From Flavobacteriia bacterium (GTDB lineage: Bacteria > Bacteroidota > Bacteroidia > Flavobacteriales_D > Crocinitomicaceae), in NCBI GenBank assembly GCA_026391005.1, contig JAPLEV010000019.1, positions 43,137 to 107,136 of the forward strand: DNA of 64,000 nt. Reading direction: 5' to 3'. Positions within the stretch are counted from its first letter, which is position 1, and each line of letters begins with the position of its first letter. The position numbers and the translations under genes are program-made. The notes under the pieces are model-generated. The model was not told the DNA's origin. It did no database searches and saw only the letters and a program-made list of their open reading frames with translations. Shown piece by piece: positions 36,452 through 47,361 of this stretch.

Positions 36452-39400
36452 ATGAAATTTCAATTTCTGATCTCAAAAATTATATTTATTCTTTTTTATT
36501 CAGTTGCGATTTTTGCGCAAGATAACACCTTTTACAGGAAGTACAATTTTGGTGGTATGCAAGGCGCTCTGCAATTGGCGACAACACTAGATGGGGGATT
36601 TGTAGCAACAGGTCAACACGAAGGAAACGGATCAGCAGGAGAATGTGATATCTACGTATACAAATTAGATGTTTGTGGAAACATCGAGTGGTTTAATATC
36701 TATGGCACCGCCGCACAAGAAGGCGGAAAAAGCATCCAACAAACTGCGGATACCGGTTACATTGTAAGTGGTTTATACTCCCAAGGCCCAAATCGAGCTT
36801 TTAACATGAAGCTAAATCCTCAAGGCATAACGCAATGGATTAAATTATACCCTTTTGAATGGATGATGTATGCTAAAGAATCGGCTAATGGCGATTTCAT
36901 TTCCGTTGGCACTGGTGCAGGGCAACTTTACATCATTCGAACGGATAACTTAGGAAATCTAATTTGGTCAAAAAGAATCAATGGTCTAGGACCAACGAGT
37001 CTTTATTTGGATGAGCTATCAAATGGTGATATCATGGTAACAAGTATTGGTGCCAATACAGGAAGTGATATTGCACTATGTCGCCTTGATGCGAATGGAA
37101 ATATGATTTGGGGAAGATTGTATGGTGGTAGCGGTTGGAATGATCAGGATCATACTACATGGTCCTGTAAAGGATCTTTAAATCAAAACGATAGTTCTAT
37201 TGTGATCACCTCACCTACCTACCTTGGTGGTTTTGCCAGTGAAAATATTCTGATTGCTAAAATAAACATAAGCAACGGTTCTGTTTCATGGGCAAGAAGT
37301 GCAGGAGGCAGTGCTCGCGATCAGTCCAGAGACATTGTTAAATATCCCGGAGGATATGCGATTCTTGGAAACACAGCGTCCTTTCCAACACCAGTAAATC
37401 CCGGAGCTGGAATAACAGAGGCAATGGCAGAAAAAGATGTGTTACTTTTTACATTTGATAGTATTGGAAATTTTAATTGGGCCAGGACATACGGTGGTGC
37501 CGATCGCGACAAAGGAATTGGAGTTCGCTATAACTTAGATAGTGGATTTACCATTTCCGCCTATACTACTTCCCCATTTTTTGGAAATCTTGATGCAAGC
37601 ATGGACCCCCTATTTATTAAAACAGATAGTATCGGTACCGTTTCTTGTCAGATGGCCACACCGCCACTTCAATTTGTTCCAATTAATTTAACAGAAACAC
37701 CTGCAGGTTCGGTTACAACTATGAATTTCTCCACGACTATTCCTCCGATGATAATGAATTCTATCACTCCGAATGACGGTTATTTATGTCAGCAATGTGT
37801 GTCAATTCCTATTTTTACACCAGAAGACTCTATGATTTGCATTAACGATACGGCCCGTTTTTTTAATATCACAACCTACGGATTAAAATGCTTTCAGGAG
37901 TGGTCAATAGGTGGACAAACATTTAATGGTGGCGATGATTTAGAATATGTATTTACACAGCCGGGAGATTATCAAATTCTTCTTTATTCCACTTGTGGTA
38001 ATTCTCAAGACACCATGTCCGCAATGGTTCATGTTTTTGACCCACAAATTAATACTATTCCACCAGTATGTCAAAACGCACAGCCATTTGCTTTTTCAGC
38101 TAATTTACCCGGTGGAATTTGGTCTGGTAATGGGATTGTAAATTCAAATACAGGCTTGTTTAGTCCGGCTAATGCGTCAATAGGACTAAATCAAATCAAT
38201 TACAATCTTCCCGGATTGTGCCAAGTTACTGATACAATACAAGTAAATCCTTTGCCCGTGGCCGACGCTGGTGCTTATTATTCAAATTGCCACATCTTGG
38301 ATACAACAATTGGAGTTAATCCAATAGCGGGTCTTTCCTATTCTTGGAGCCCTTCGACACATTTAAGCAACGACAGTATTTCTAATCCTAATTTTTATTT
38401 TGAAAATCTTTCGCAAACCAATGCGACTTTTCCATATGTGCTTACCGTTACAATTGATTCTTCCGGATGTTCTGATACCGCCTCTACACAAATGATCGTC
38501 ATCCCTCGACCGATTGTTTATGCTGGTGCCGATACGGCTTACTGCGATAATGATTTACTTGTTTTATCCGGGTCGGGTGCTAACACGTATGTTTGGAATA
38601 ACGGAATTCTAAATAATGTTCCATTCATACAAAATATTGGAACCGTTACCTACACCGTTTTGGGAACAGACCTATTAGGCTGTTTTGATTCTGACAGCAT
38701 CGATATACTTGTAAACCCATTACCCCAAGTTATTGGTTATCCTGACACTTCTGTTTGCAGGGACGAATGGATTACACTTTTTGGTGGAGGCGCAGTGAGT
38801 TACATTTGGGATAACCAAGTAATAAACGCAACTCCTTTCTTACAAAATGTAGGAACCCAAACGTATACCGTAGTTGGTACAGATGCTAATGATTGTGTGA
38901 ATAGTGCATCTGTAACCGTGACAGTTTGGCCAAAGCCAATTGCTAGTTTTTCGGTTGAAGCGTCTAATCTAATGCACAGTTTCTTTAACACTTCGCAAGG
39001 TGCAGTGACCTATGTTTGGGATTTTGGAGATGGCTCAGCATATGAAACCACGTTTAATACCTATCATTATTATCCCGAAATGCAGGGAGGCACCTATTGG
39101 GTTTCGCTTATTGCAAGTTCAGAAAACGGTTGTTTAGATACAGCTAAATTGCAAGTGGTAGCACCCTATCCAATAATAATTTATGTGCCAAATACTTTTA
39201 CGCCAGATGGAGATGAATTAAACAATGTATTCTTACCTATTATATCAGGAAATATAGACTTATACTCCTACACGATGAACATATACAACAGATGGGGCGA
39301 GATGCTATTTACTACGCATAATTTAAATGTTGGATGGGACGGCATACATCACATATCTTTTCGACCTGTGCAAGATGGCGTTTACACTTGGGAGATTATT

Positions 39401-39463
39401 TTCAGAAAGAAATCCAACGACGAAAAAATAAAGCAACACGGAACAGTCACGGTAATTAGATAA
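36452..39463 (+). CDS. Large T9SS substrate with PKD domain and type B sorting domain
   Basis: The ATG at 36452 gives a signal peptide (MKFQFLISKIIFILFYSVA); the TTG at 36446 lies inside the promoter box. The 1003-residue product begins with about 400 residues of propeller-like repeats (LDANGNMIWGRLYGG, DSIGNFNWARTYGG). Several Ig/MAM-like segments with cysteines follow, then a PKD domain (TYVWDFGDGSAYETTF) near residue 860. The last 90 residues are a type B sorting domain: VPNTFTPDGDELNNVFLPI, IYNRWGEMLFTT and GTVTVIR. It is probably a surface protein. No SprF-like gene follows directly; the next gene is convergent. Confidence 0.85.
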   Translation: MKFQFLISKIIFILFYSVAIFAQDNTFYRKYNFGGMQGALQLATTLDGGFVATGQHEGNGSAGECDIYVYKLDVCGNIEWFNIYGTAAQEGGKSIQQTADTGYIVSGLYSQGPNRAFNMKLNPQGITQWIKLYPFEWMMYAKESANGDFISVGTGAGQLYIIRTDNLGNLIWSKRINGLGPTSLYLDELSNGDIMVTSIGANTGSDIALCRLDANGNMIWGRLYGGSGWNDQDHTTWSCKGSLNQNDSSIVITSPTYLGGFASENILIAKINISNGSVSWARSAGGSARDQSRDIVKYPGGYAILGNTASFPTPVNPGAGITEAMAEKDVLLFTFDSIGNFNWARTYGGADRDKGIGVRYNLDSGFTISAYTTSPFFGNLDASMDPLFIKTDSIGTVSCQMATPPLQFVPINLTETPAGSVTTMNFSTTIPPMIMNSITPNDGYLCQQCVSIPIFTPEDSMICINDTARFFNITTYGLKCFQEWSIGGQTFNGGDDLEYVFTQPGDYQILLYSTCGNSQDTMSAMVHVFDPQINTIPPVCQNAQPFAFSANLPGGIWSGNGIVNSNTGLFSPANASIGLNQINYNLPGLCQVTDTIQVNPLPVADAGAYYSNCHILDTTIGVNPIAGLSYSWSPSTHLSNDSISNPNFYFENLSQTNATFPYVLTVTIDSSGCSDTASTQMIVIPRPIVYAGADTAYCDNDLLVLSGSGANTYVWNNGILNNVPFIQNIGTVTYTVLGTDLLGCFDSDSIDILVNPLPQVIGYPDTSVCRDEWITLFGGGAVSYIWDNQVINATPFLQNVGTQTYTVVGTDANDCVNSASVTVTVWPKPIASFSVEASNLMHSFFNTSQGAVTYVWDFGDGSAYETTFNTYHYYPEMQGGTYWVSLIASSENGCLDTAKLQVVAPYPIIIYVPNTFTPDGDELNNVFLPIISGNIDLYSYTMNIYNRWGEMLFTTHNLNVGWDGIHHISFRPVQDGVYTWEIIFRKKSNDEKIKQHGTVTVIR

Positions 39464-39567
39464 ATCCGCCTTTTCTACTTTATGTATTTGAACAGGTCCT
39501 TCTTAGCTTTTTTCTAGGAAATAAAATTTAATAACAGCGGCTAAATTTCATTTATCATCCTCTAAAA

Positions 39568-39583
39568 TTGATTTTTAAATCAA
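39568..39583 (-). terminator. Weak palindrome at the end of the sprA operon
   Basis: TTGATTT and AAATCAA form a short perfect palindrome overlapping the acetyltransferase stop codon, followed on the minus strand by TTTTAG. AT-only stem with a minimal loop, so only a tentative terminator. Confidence 0.3.
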
Positions 39584-40029
39584 AAAAAGTAGCGACCATT
39601 TAACCATTCGTCGGATAGGTCAGCGTTATTTTTCACATAAAAATTAATCGCACTTTGATTCCAGTTGAGTACTTGCCAATCCATTCTTGCAACTTTATTT
39701 TTCCTTGCCTCAACAATAACCTTATCAAATAAAACTTGACCAACGCCGAGCTTTCGGTGGGACTCACAAACATAAATATCCTCCAAATAAAGGCAAATTC
39801 CTTTCCAAGTTGAATAGGAAAAATAATAAAGTGAGAATCCAATTATTAAGTTAGTCTCTTTTTCCTCTGCAACAATAGCAAAACATATTTTCTCAACGAA
39901 TAAATGCAGATTCAATGCAGATGCGGTGTTGGAAACTGCCAAAGGTTCCCGCTCAAAAACAGCAAGTTCAACAATTAATTGATGAATCCTATGTTCATCT
40001 CCCGGCCTAGCATCCCTATAAATTATCAT
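39580..40029 (-). CDS. GNAT family N-acetyltransferase
   Basis: This 149-residue protein has the GNAT fold. The N-terminal block YRDARPGDEHRIHQLIVELA and the acetyl-CoA loop region ICLYLEDIYVCESHRKLGVG are typical, with motif A R-x-x-G-V/I-G present as RKLGVG, and the C-terminal WQVLNWNQSAINFYVKN block closes the fold. It resembles diamine/spermidine-type acetyltransferases, but the substrate is not certain. The ATG overlaps the sprA stop by 4 nt, so it is the last gene of that operon. Confidence 0.85.
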   Translation of the reverse strand: MIIYRDARPGDEHRIHQLIVELAVFEREPLAVSNTASALNLHLFVEKICFAIVAEEKETNLIIGFSLYYFSYSTWKGICLYLEDIYVCESHRKLGVGQVLFDKVIVEARKNKVARMDWQVLNWNQSAINFYVKNNADLSDEWLNGRYFF

Positions 40030-43000
40030 TGAACACCCGCTAAATTAAAGCGCACCTTAATTCCCGTATTTAAATTTCCTGTTGGGTAACTCGTTGCAAC
40101 CTTTGGTGTATTTAAGTTTTGGTCATAGAATAAGGTAACCGTTAAGTTTTGTGATAAATTATAATCGAGATTAAACTTAAATGAAATCATTTTCTGTCCT
40201 GCAGTAGGTTGATTAGTGTTTTCCACCACCTTTCTGATGACCGTTAAATTATCACGAAAAGAGAAATTGATTCCGGCATTCACATCACTTGGTGGGATTT
40301 TTTTAAATAATTTAACCTTCACAATTTTCGATTGTAACCCAACCACAATTTCATCAGAGCGAACCTCTGTAACTTGATTATTATTAAGAGAAAGCGTTGC
40401 TTGGCGATCTTTCTTATATTCAAATTTTGTTGTAAGGGATTGCCCAAATACCATCCAGGTGGCATCAAAACCAATTAATGGAGAAAATTGCTCACTAATC
40501 GTTACATTTTGAACTTGTAGCTGTGAAATGAAATTATTATTAATATCCAAAGCATTTGCATTACCATTATTATCAAAGGTAGCAGATAGATTGGACTGCA
40601 TTCCACTTATGGTTGCCGTAGATGAGTAACCATGTCTTAGGACGAAAGATTTAATAATATCTTTTGCGAAAGGGAATTTAGACAATCCGTTGTAGGTAAT
40701 ATTCCAATTTGGAAGAGGGGTGTTTTTTATAGGATTAATACTTTTATTATTTACGGCCGTATTACCATAAGCCGTCAAGAAAGCGCCAAGCACTACTTCC
40801 TGTTGACTGCCTGAATAACCGCTATAATAGCCAGAAGGTAATAAATTAGCATTAGGATTTTCTGCACCAATAATTTGCGATACATTTTGTCTATTTGCTA
40901 ATAGGTTTTGAAAAACTTGTGAAGAATAATCGCTCCCTAAACTAGCGAAAGCAGTACCTATATTTAATGTTGAGTAGGTCAAAGTGGCTGTTTCAAATTG
41001 ACTTTGCCCCTCAAATGCAGCGGTTTGTGTATTCCATCGATAGAATTCCCCCGAATTCCGACTATAATTGCGATTCAATTTGAGTTCTATAGTAAAATCT
41101 TTAAATGGCTCTAAACTTGCTCTCATATTGAGCGTTTTTGTATGTGTGGTGGTGAATTGTTTATTTAAATTCTCGTTTTGAACCAACCAATTATTTGATG
41201 TTGCCTGCTCCGCAACGTTATATCCATTTGAATTTCCAAAAACATCATATCCTTGTCGGCCAAAGGCAAAACTGGCTAATTGTGTCGTTGAAGTATTCAT
41301 TCCTAATACACTTGACTCCTGATTAAATCCAGGTAATAATGTTCCATCATTAATGGTATAGGTTCCTGATACATTTCTAAGCGACATTGCTAAACGAGCA
41401 AAAAATCCTCCAATTGGATTCACTTTTTCCTTCTCACGTTGTTTTTTACGTTTTTTACGTTCGAATTGACGCTTTAAGCGTTCGAATTTTCGCCTTTCCT
41501 TTTTGGTCATTTCTTCCAATGGTTTTGGTGGCTTCAATTCTTCTTCTTCCTTAACCTTTGGATCTCCTGGTCTGATATTATCCTCGCCATTTGCATTTTT
41601 AGGATTAATTGCACCGCGATTATTCCGCCCATCTGCCAGTACTCTTTTAAAGAATGGGACCTTATTGTAAAGCGTTACGAAATTAGCTTGCGATGTCATG
41701 TTAATAGAGCGATTATTTTGAATTGTATTTCCAAAATCCGTTTGGCCAAGAGGAGCTCTCTGCCAGTTATATGTTCCAGCATATTTTGCATTTGCAGTGA
41801 GCCAATTGGTTAAAGGAAATTTATCTAGTGGAACAGTGAAACTTAAGCTATAGGTATGCCCATAATCCATGGTTTTTCCGAAAGTAGCTATTTGTGAACG
41901 AATGGTATCTTTAAACTCCTGATAACCGATCTGATCAAGCCTTCGATCCACCCTGCTATTTCCCTCTTCAAAAATAGATTTGTTTGTCGCTGTGAAACTT
42001 GCCTTTAAATTTCTTGTTATATCATAGCCAACATTATAGTTTCTTGTCCAATCAAAGCGTTTTAAAAAAACTGGATCAAACTCATAGTTAGGCACTAAAT
42101 TATTTCTTACTTGTCTCTCGTTATAAATTCTAGAAAAGTCATTAGTAAAAGAAATGTTCTTCGGCATTAGAAATACATTTGCTTCTTTTACAATTTGCAG
42201 CCATTTTGATTTCTGAACAGGCTTCCATTTCTTGAAAGGTTCATATGCTTTGCCAGAAAATGTATAATTATAATTTAATGCACCCGTCCATGTCTTAGTT
42301 TTATCATAGTTAATATTAAAATCTCTTTTCAAATTTTCAGCAAACGCATAACTTGCGGACCAATTTGAGATTCGGTAAAAATGAGGTTTTGCTCCTGCCT
42401 TAGCTTCCTTTCTAACATTGGTGAAATTGTATGATTTTCGTTCCGTAAAATCTTGCCCCATTTTAGCCCTTTCTTTTCGGGTAGTGGGATCATAGTCGGA
42501 AAGTTTTATATCAGGGTTAAAAGGATCATATTCAGGATTAATTATTCCTAAGGAATAGCCGTAAAAGAATGGCAGGGACAGTCGTGTTTGTTTACCTAGA
42601 AATTGTCCGAGTTGTACATTGGCATTCATGTCAAGACCAATTTTTTCATTGCGTTGACGTTCTTGAACGCGACTTTCGACACTTCCCCAATTTATGCCTG
42701 AATAATTTCCAGATGCAGAAACGCTAGCAAAATCAGCTAATTGAACCTGCATTTGGCCAACTGCTGCAGATCCCCCTTCGCTAACAAAATCGGTTAACCT
42801 TAGCTCATTAATCCAAACAATTGCACAATCTGCCTGTCCATCATCAGGCCAATTATTATTTGGATCTGTTTGCAATGGATTTCTGACGCCAACCATAATT
42901 GTACGCATAGATTGGAGATTTGGACTTCCTTTTATCTTAATTTTTCGATTTGGATTAGCAGGGTCGTCCTTTGCATATTCTACTAAGTAAGATATTCCCC

Positions 43001-46000
43001 CCACTCCTTGTTCAATTTTGTTATTTCTATCTTTTTTAAGATCGAGTAAATCGTCAAAAATTATTTCAACATTATTTGCCTCTGGCCAGATAGACTCCGG
43101 CGAAGAAGATCCCCACTGAGTAACATCCATCGGAAGTTCATACTCGTAATAATTTTCAACAAAATCAGTACCTAATCGCACGAACAATGTTAAATCTTTA
43201 TTATTCAAAGGCTGTAGCGGATTTACTTCTTCGGCATGGACAAACATTTTTAATTTTTTGTATGTTCGAACATCAAACTGAACATTTTTATACGCTGCAC
43301 GTGCATCTCCATCTTGGAGATTACAAACTTCAAGCACCAATGATTGCTCGTTTAATTGGCGTTGATAGGTTTGAGATGGATCAATTTCTCTGGTAATACC
43401 AGGCGGAACTTCATATTTAATAGGCGTACGCTGATCATTTTCTTCCACGTTTACTGCAGCGATATTGAAAGATGTAAGGTTTGGATCTTGTTGAATGCTA
43501 ATTCCAGGTTGGGTAAGGTCATTATAATACCTTCTCCATTCTCCTCGAATCAATTCTAATTTAGCAAATCTTAGTAGTACTTCTTCATCAAATCCCTTCA
43601 AATACATTCTCATGAAACGGATTGACCTAAAATCTTGAATTCCATTAACCTTTTTCTCAAAATCTCTTAATGGTATCTTTACTTGATACCAATACTCTGT
43701 CTTATTTCCATTTTGATAGGTTTGAACGTTGGTTATATAATTTTTACCAACTGCCAGATCATTTGGTCTTAGACTCATTTTATACTGAAAGTAGCTTTCT
43801 GATTCCGATAAGTTATTATCTTGGTTTATGTCTTCTAAATCCGGCATGTTGCTTCCCTGAGTAGGGTATCCATCAGCGTTGGCAGTATCTGACATTTCAA
43901 TTGTTGGAGAGTTGCCATCCATGCCGTTGTACTTTTTATATCTTTTTAAAATCGTAGCACTTTCAGTATCATAATTATCATCGAGGTAGTAATTATAATC
44001 ATCATTTGATGGATCCGAAATCATTCTGGCTTTCACAACCGGATCAAGAACCGTATTGTTTTGCACCCATTGGACATAGTTTGTAAATGCTACTTTTTCA
44101 TTATCATTACTCCATCCATCAATTCCAACATCCTGATTTCTTCTTGACTCAGGATCTGTATCAAAAGCATTAATAACTACTTGTTGAGTAGAAATCCTAG
44201 ACCACACAGTTGTATCGATATTATCTACAATAGAGGTGGCAGTTGGTGGCAAGCCATTTTCGAAACTTTTTCTTGAATCCGGTAATATATCTTCTGATAT
44301 ATTGCCGAGATTAAAATATAAATCACCACCTGAGTGTATCGAATTCGGATTAACATTTTCGGCATCTTCATTAAAAGGGTCTAGCACCCAAAACTGAATA
44401 AACTCAATATTTGTTTGTTCAAAATCATTCGTTGTCAGGGCCCTCATAATTCCCCCCCACCGATTCTCAGGATTTATAAATGTTCCGTCTGCATTAATGG
44501 TATTAGTAGTCGTATCATAATTGTGCATACCTCTTTCAGAAGGGTAATAAGCCAAATCCATCACAGAAATATTCGGAATAGAACCATATTGCTGTTGCAA
44601 GTTTGGAAATATATCTATTTGATTCACCAAACGCATTCGGCTATCGGCCAACATGGAGGCATCTTGTTTGATATGATCCGGTGTTAAGTTATTACTTTGA
44701 TAAAAAAGCGGGTCAATAAGATACCAAGCAACTTTTGATCGTTTGAATCCAGCTGAAAGATCTTTCACATATGCTTCAGGAAATAAATCGGGTTGACCTT
44801 GAGGAATAGATGCCAAGCGCCAGGCCGTAATTGATTTCAAATCTATTGCACTTTGGCTTGCTTCGAAATCATCAATATAGGAGGTTCCTTCTTTATTAAT
44901 AGCTCTAGGTTGGCCTGGTATTAAGTGTGCGACTTCACCAGTAAATGAAAACGTAGACATCTGATTTGTTGATATTACCGGTAATAAGTCCACGAGTTTT
45001 GTAAGAAAGGGAACGTTTGTACGAATTGCAAAATCGGCACCAATAACATTATTCTTAAACGGTTCAGAACCGAAATCTACTTTTTGAGTAACGGGTCTTT
45101 CCGTCATTCTAACCCAAGTTGCGCCAACCTTAAGTTTATCACTAAATCGGTATTGATATCTTCCACCAAACAATGTGCGCGCTTGAAAGCCAAAAACAGA
45201 ATTGCTTTCAATTGAAATTTTTATTGGAGTATTCGACTCTAATATACCAGTATTTAATATTTTGACACGGCCTAAATTATAATCAACAGTATAATCTGTG
45301 CCTTCAGTTAACAAGATGCCCCCCGCCGTAACTGAAACAGCTCCCTGTGGAACATTTAGCGCATTTAGGGGAATGTCTGAACTAACAGATGACTGAAACT
45401 CTCCTTTAAAAAGGAAGCGATTTTTGCTCGGTATTTGTTGTGCTGCTGTTTTCGTTGAATCATAAAGTTCGTAAAAAGAAACCTTGTCTACAGTAAGTTG
45501 AGGGATACCTGCATCGGATAATTTTTTTGCCAATGTTTTGCCAAAAGGTTCAATAGTAGAAAAGAAAATACGTCCATTTTTTCGATTTATTGTTCCCCCG
45601 TTATCCGCCTTATTATTTACCATATTAAAAGGAACAAAATCAAAAACGCCATCTGAAAAAGGTTGATTATTCTGATTAATTTTATCCATTTCTATCAAGG
45701 TGACTAATTGCTTATCATCAACACCATTCAATGGAAAAATGGGTAAAAGAACCGATGTCTCAGGGTTATTGTAAAGGATGTCAACTCTAAAACCCAGCTG
45801 ATCTACTTGAAAAGCTCCAATAGAATAAACATTCTTCATCATCAAATCCCAAATTTTATTTCTAGGGTTGGTAATTGTCGGTTTTATTAATTTCAAAATT
45901 AATGCCTGTTGTCCGCTAGCTCCATCTGTAGAAAATTCACCAACATGATAAGTATCCCCTCGATAGGTATATTCGTAAGCAACAGCCAAGACCTCATCAT

Positions 46001-47360
46001 TATTAAGTGCATTATTGAGTGATATGTAACCCAATAGGGCATTATAAGTATATTCTTGATCCGTTAATTTTCTGGCATTCTCCACTTTTTCATAATCAAT
46101 CGCCTGTTGAAAAGGTCCAGGAGCACTTACTTGGGCACTTAAAGCACTTACAGCATTTGAAAAACCCCGAACCAATGGTTGATTAGCAGCCCAATCATAT
46201 AATGCATTGGCACGATTGTCGGGATCATAATTTGCTTGATTTCCACCGGGAGTTCCTTGACAATTCGTCGGAAGTCCCTCTCCTAAATCAGCGAATGCGA
46301 TTATATTTCTTGTATTTTCGGTATTATTTGTTCTATTGGTTATCCATACCTCAATTCGAGTGATGTAGCGGGTAGAATTGACAACCGGTAAAGTTGACAT
46401 TGCATCATCATAATTTTGTTGATGAAATAAATTTAAAAAATAGTGCCGATTTACTTCATAATTATCCGCACTTAGTTCAAATTTCTGAACCTGCGATTTC
46501 CCTGTGATATTGATTTCTTGCCTTTTTCCTTTTGAAGATGCTGCAATTAAGTCAACGGTAGCTCTACCAAACTTCAATTGTGTTTTAGCACCAAAAAGAG
46601 TTTGTGATCCTTGAATTAAACTAGTGGGTAAATCCAGCGTAACCATTCCCAATGCAATTTTTTGAAGGATCTGATCTTCGTCTCCCGTATGCTCTAACTT
46701 TGATATGTTTTCAAAATCGAAAGAGGCCTGTGTACTATATTTTGCTCCAATTTTCAATTTTGTTCCAATTTGTCCAACAATATCCATATTGATATTTTGT
46801 TGGAAATCAAAACGAGTTACCCTCCGTTGCCTCATGGGTAAAATCGGATTATCGTAACGAGAAGAATTGATTCCGAATTGAACCTCTACATTTCCTTGAG
46901 GTCGAATCACAATTTCATCAGAGCCGAAAAAATTCTTAAATGCTTTACTGCCAATTTTAATTGGCAATTCAAATGACCGTCCCACAACTGATTCTTCTTC
47001 AATTATTTCCTGCCAATTATCATCGATATCTTTTTTGTTTTTATAATTTAAATATTCTTCCATGGTCATCATAGAAGGGTTCTTGAAATTTAGCCCATTC
47101 CCTAATGTTTCAGAAAAGATATAAGTTCCTGTGCTTGGGTCATAAATTATCGTTTGATTAAGAGAACTAGGACTTCCAAGGTCGAAACTTTGTGTGCCGT
47201 TTTGGCTTGGATTTAAGGGGTTAAATATTGGAAATGGTAAAGTAGGGCCATTTTGTGAATAAGAAACATTATCTGTTGAAACAAAAAATATACAAATCAG
47301 AAGCCCTACAAAAGCAAAGCCCCGAATACACTTGTCAAGAAATGTAAACGTTCCAGTCAA
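40026..47360 (-). CDS. sprA: Gliding motility / type IX secretion translocon protein SprA
   Basis: This 2444-residue protein is the giant outer-membrane barrel that forms the T9SS translocon (SprA/Sov). Recognisable blocks are the N-terminal KNPSMMTMEEYLNYKNKKDI, PIKIGSKAFKNFFGSDEIVI, GNVEVQFGINSSRYDNP, INKEGTSYIDDFEASQSAID, and many aromatic amphipathic strands to the end. A basic low-complexity stretch (MTKKERRKFERLKRQFERKK) lies near residue 1960 in an otherwise extracellular or periplasmic region. The only usable start is TTG at 47360; a stop lies just upstream in frame and the export signal (GFAFVGLLICIFFVSTDN) follows. It begins 1 nt after ruvA ends, consistent with coupled translation. 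Confidence 0.95.
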   Translation of the reverse strand: MTGTFTFLDKCIRGFAFVGLLICIFFVSTDNVSYSQNGPTLPFPIFNPLNPSQNGTQSFDLGSPSSLNQTIIYDPSTGTYIFSETLGNGLNFKNPSMMTMEEYLNYKNKKDIDDNWQEIIEEESVVGRSFELPIKIGSKAFKNFFGSDEIVIRPQGNVEVQFGINSSRYDNPILPMRQRRVTRFDFQQNINMDIVGQIGTKLKIGAKYSTQASFDFENISKLEHTGDEDQILQKIALGMVTLDLPTSLIQGSQTLFGAKTQLKFGRATVDLIAASSKGKRQEINITGKSQVQKFELSADNYEVNRHYFLNLFHQQNYDDAMSTLPVVNSTRYITRIEVWITNRTNNTENTRNIIAFADLGEGLPTNCQGTPGGNQANYDPDNRANALYDWAANQPLVRGFSNAVSALSAQVSAPGPFQQAIDYEKVENARKLTDQEYTYNALLGYISLNNALNNDEVLAVAYEYTYRGDTYHVGEFSTDGASGQQALILKLIKPTITNPRNKIWDLMMKNVYSIGAFQVDQLGFRVDILYNNPETSVLLPIFPLNGVDDKQLVTLIEMDKINQNNQPFSDGVFDFVPFNMVNNKADNGGTINRKNGRIFFSTIEPFGKTLAKKLSDAGIPQLTVDKVSFYELYDSTKTAAQQIPSKNRFLFKGEFQSSVSSDIPLNALNVPQGAVSVTAGGILLTEGTDYTVDYNLGRVKILNTGILESNTPIKISIESNSVFGFQARTLFGGRYQYRFSDKLKVGATWVRMTERPVTQKVDFGSEPFKNNVIGADFAIRTNVPFLTKLVDLLPVISTNQMSTFSFTGEVAHLIPGQPRAINKEGTSYIDDFEASQSAIDLKSITAWRLASIPQGQPDLFPEAYVKDLSAGFKRSKVAWYLIDPLFYQSNNLTPDHIKQDASMLADSRMRLVNQIDIFPNLQQQYGSIPNISVMDLAYYPSERGMHNYDTTTNTINADGTFINPENRWGGIMRALTTNDFEQTNIEFIQFWVLDPFNEDAENVNPNSIHSGGDLYFNLGNISEDILPDSRKSFENGLPPTATSIVDNIDTTVWSRISTQQVVINAFDTDPESRRNQDVGIDGWSNDNEKVAFTNYVQWVQNNTVLDPVVKARMISDPSNDDYNYYLDDNYDTESATILKRYKKYNGMDGNSPTIEMSDTANADGYPTQGSNMPDLEDINQDNNLSESESYFQYKMSLRPNDLAVGKNYITNVQTYQNGNKTEYWYQVKIPLRDFEKKVNGIQDFRSIRFMRMYLKGFDEEVLLRFAKLELIRGEWRRYYNDLTQPGISIQQDPNLTSFNIAAVNVEENDQRTPIKYEVPPGITREIDPSQTYQRQLNEQSLVLEVCNLQDGDARAAYKNVQFDVRTYKKLKMFVHAEEVNPLQPLNNKDLTLFVRLGTDFVENYYEYELPMDVTQWGSSSPESIWPEANNVEIIFDDLLDLKKDRNNKIEQGVGGISYLVEYAKDDPANPNRKIKIKGSPNLQSMRTIMVGVRNPLQTDPNNNWPDDGQADCAIVWINELRLTDFVSEGGSAAVGQMQVQLADFASVSASGNYSGINWGSVESRVQERQRNEKIGLDMNANVQLGQFLGKQTRLSLPFFYGYSLGIINPEYDPFNPDIKLSDYDPTTRKERAKMGQDFTERKSYNFTNVRKEAKAGAKPHFYRISNWSASYAFAENLKRDFNINYDKTKTWTGALNYNYTFSGKAYEPFKKWKPVQKSKWLQIVKEANVFLMPKNISFTNDFSRIYNERQVRNNLVPNYEFDPVFLKRFDWTRNYNVGYDITRNLKASFTATNKSIFEEGNSRVDRRLDQIGYQEFKDTIRSQIATFGKTMDYGHTYSLSFTVPLDKFPLTNWLTANAKYAGTYNWQRAPLGQTDFGNTIQNNRSINMTSQANFVTLYNKVPFFKRVLADGRNNRGAINPKNANGEDNIRPGDPKVKEEEELKPPKPLEEMTKKERRKFERLKRQFERKKRKKQREKEKVNPIGGFFARLAMSLRNVSGTYTINDGTLLPGFNQESSVLGMNTSTTQLASFAFGRQGYDVFGNSNGYNVAEQATSNNWLVQNENLNKQFTTTHTKTLNMRASLEPFKDFTIELKLNRNYSRNSGEFYRWNTQTAAFEGQSQFETATLTYSTLNIGTAFASLGSDYSSQVFQNLLANRQNVSQIIGAENPNANLLPSGYYSGYSGSQQEVVLGAFLTAYGNTAVNNKSINPIKNTPLPNWNITYNGLSKFPFAKDIIKSFVLRHGYSSTATISGMQSNLSATFDNNGNANALDINNNFISQLQVQNVTISEQFSPLIGFDATWMVFGQSLTTKFEYKKDRQATLSLNNNQVTEVRSDEIVVGLQSKIVKVKLFKKIPPSDVNAGINFSFRDNLTVIRKVVENTNQPTAGQKMISFKFNLDYNLSQNLTVTLFYDQNLNTPKVATSYPTGNLNTGIKVRFNLAGVQ

Positions 47361-47361
47361 T

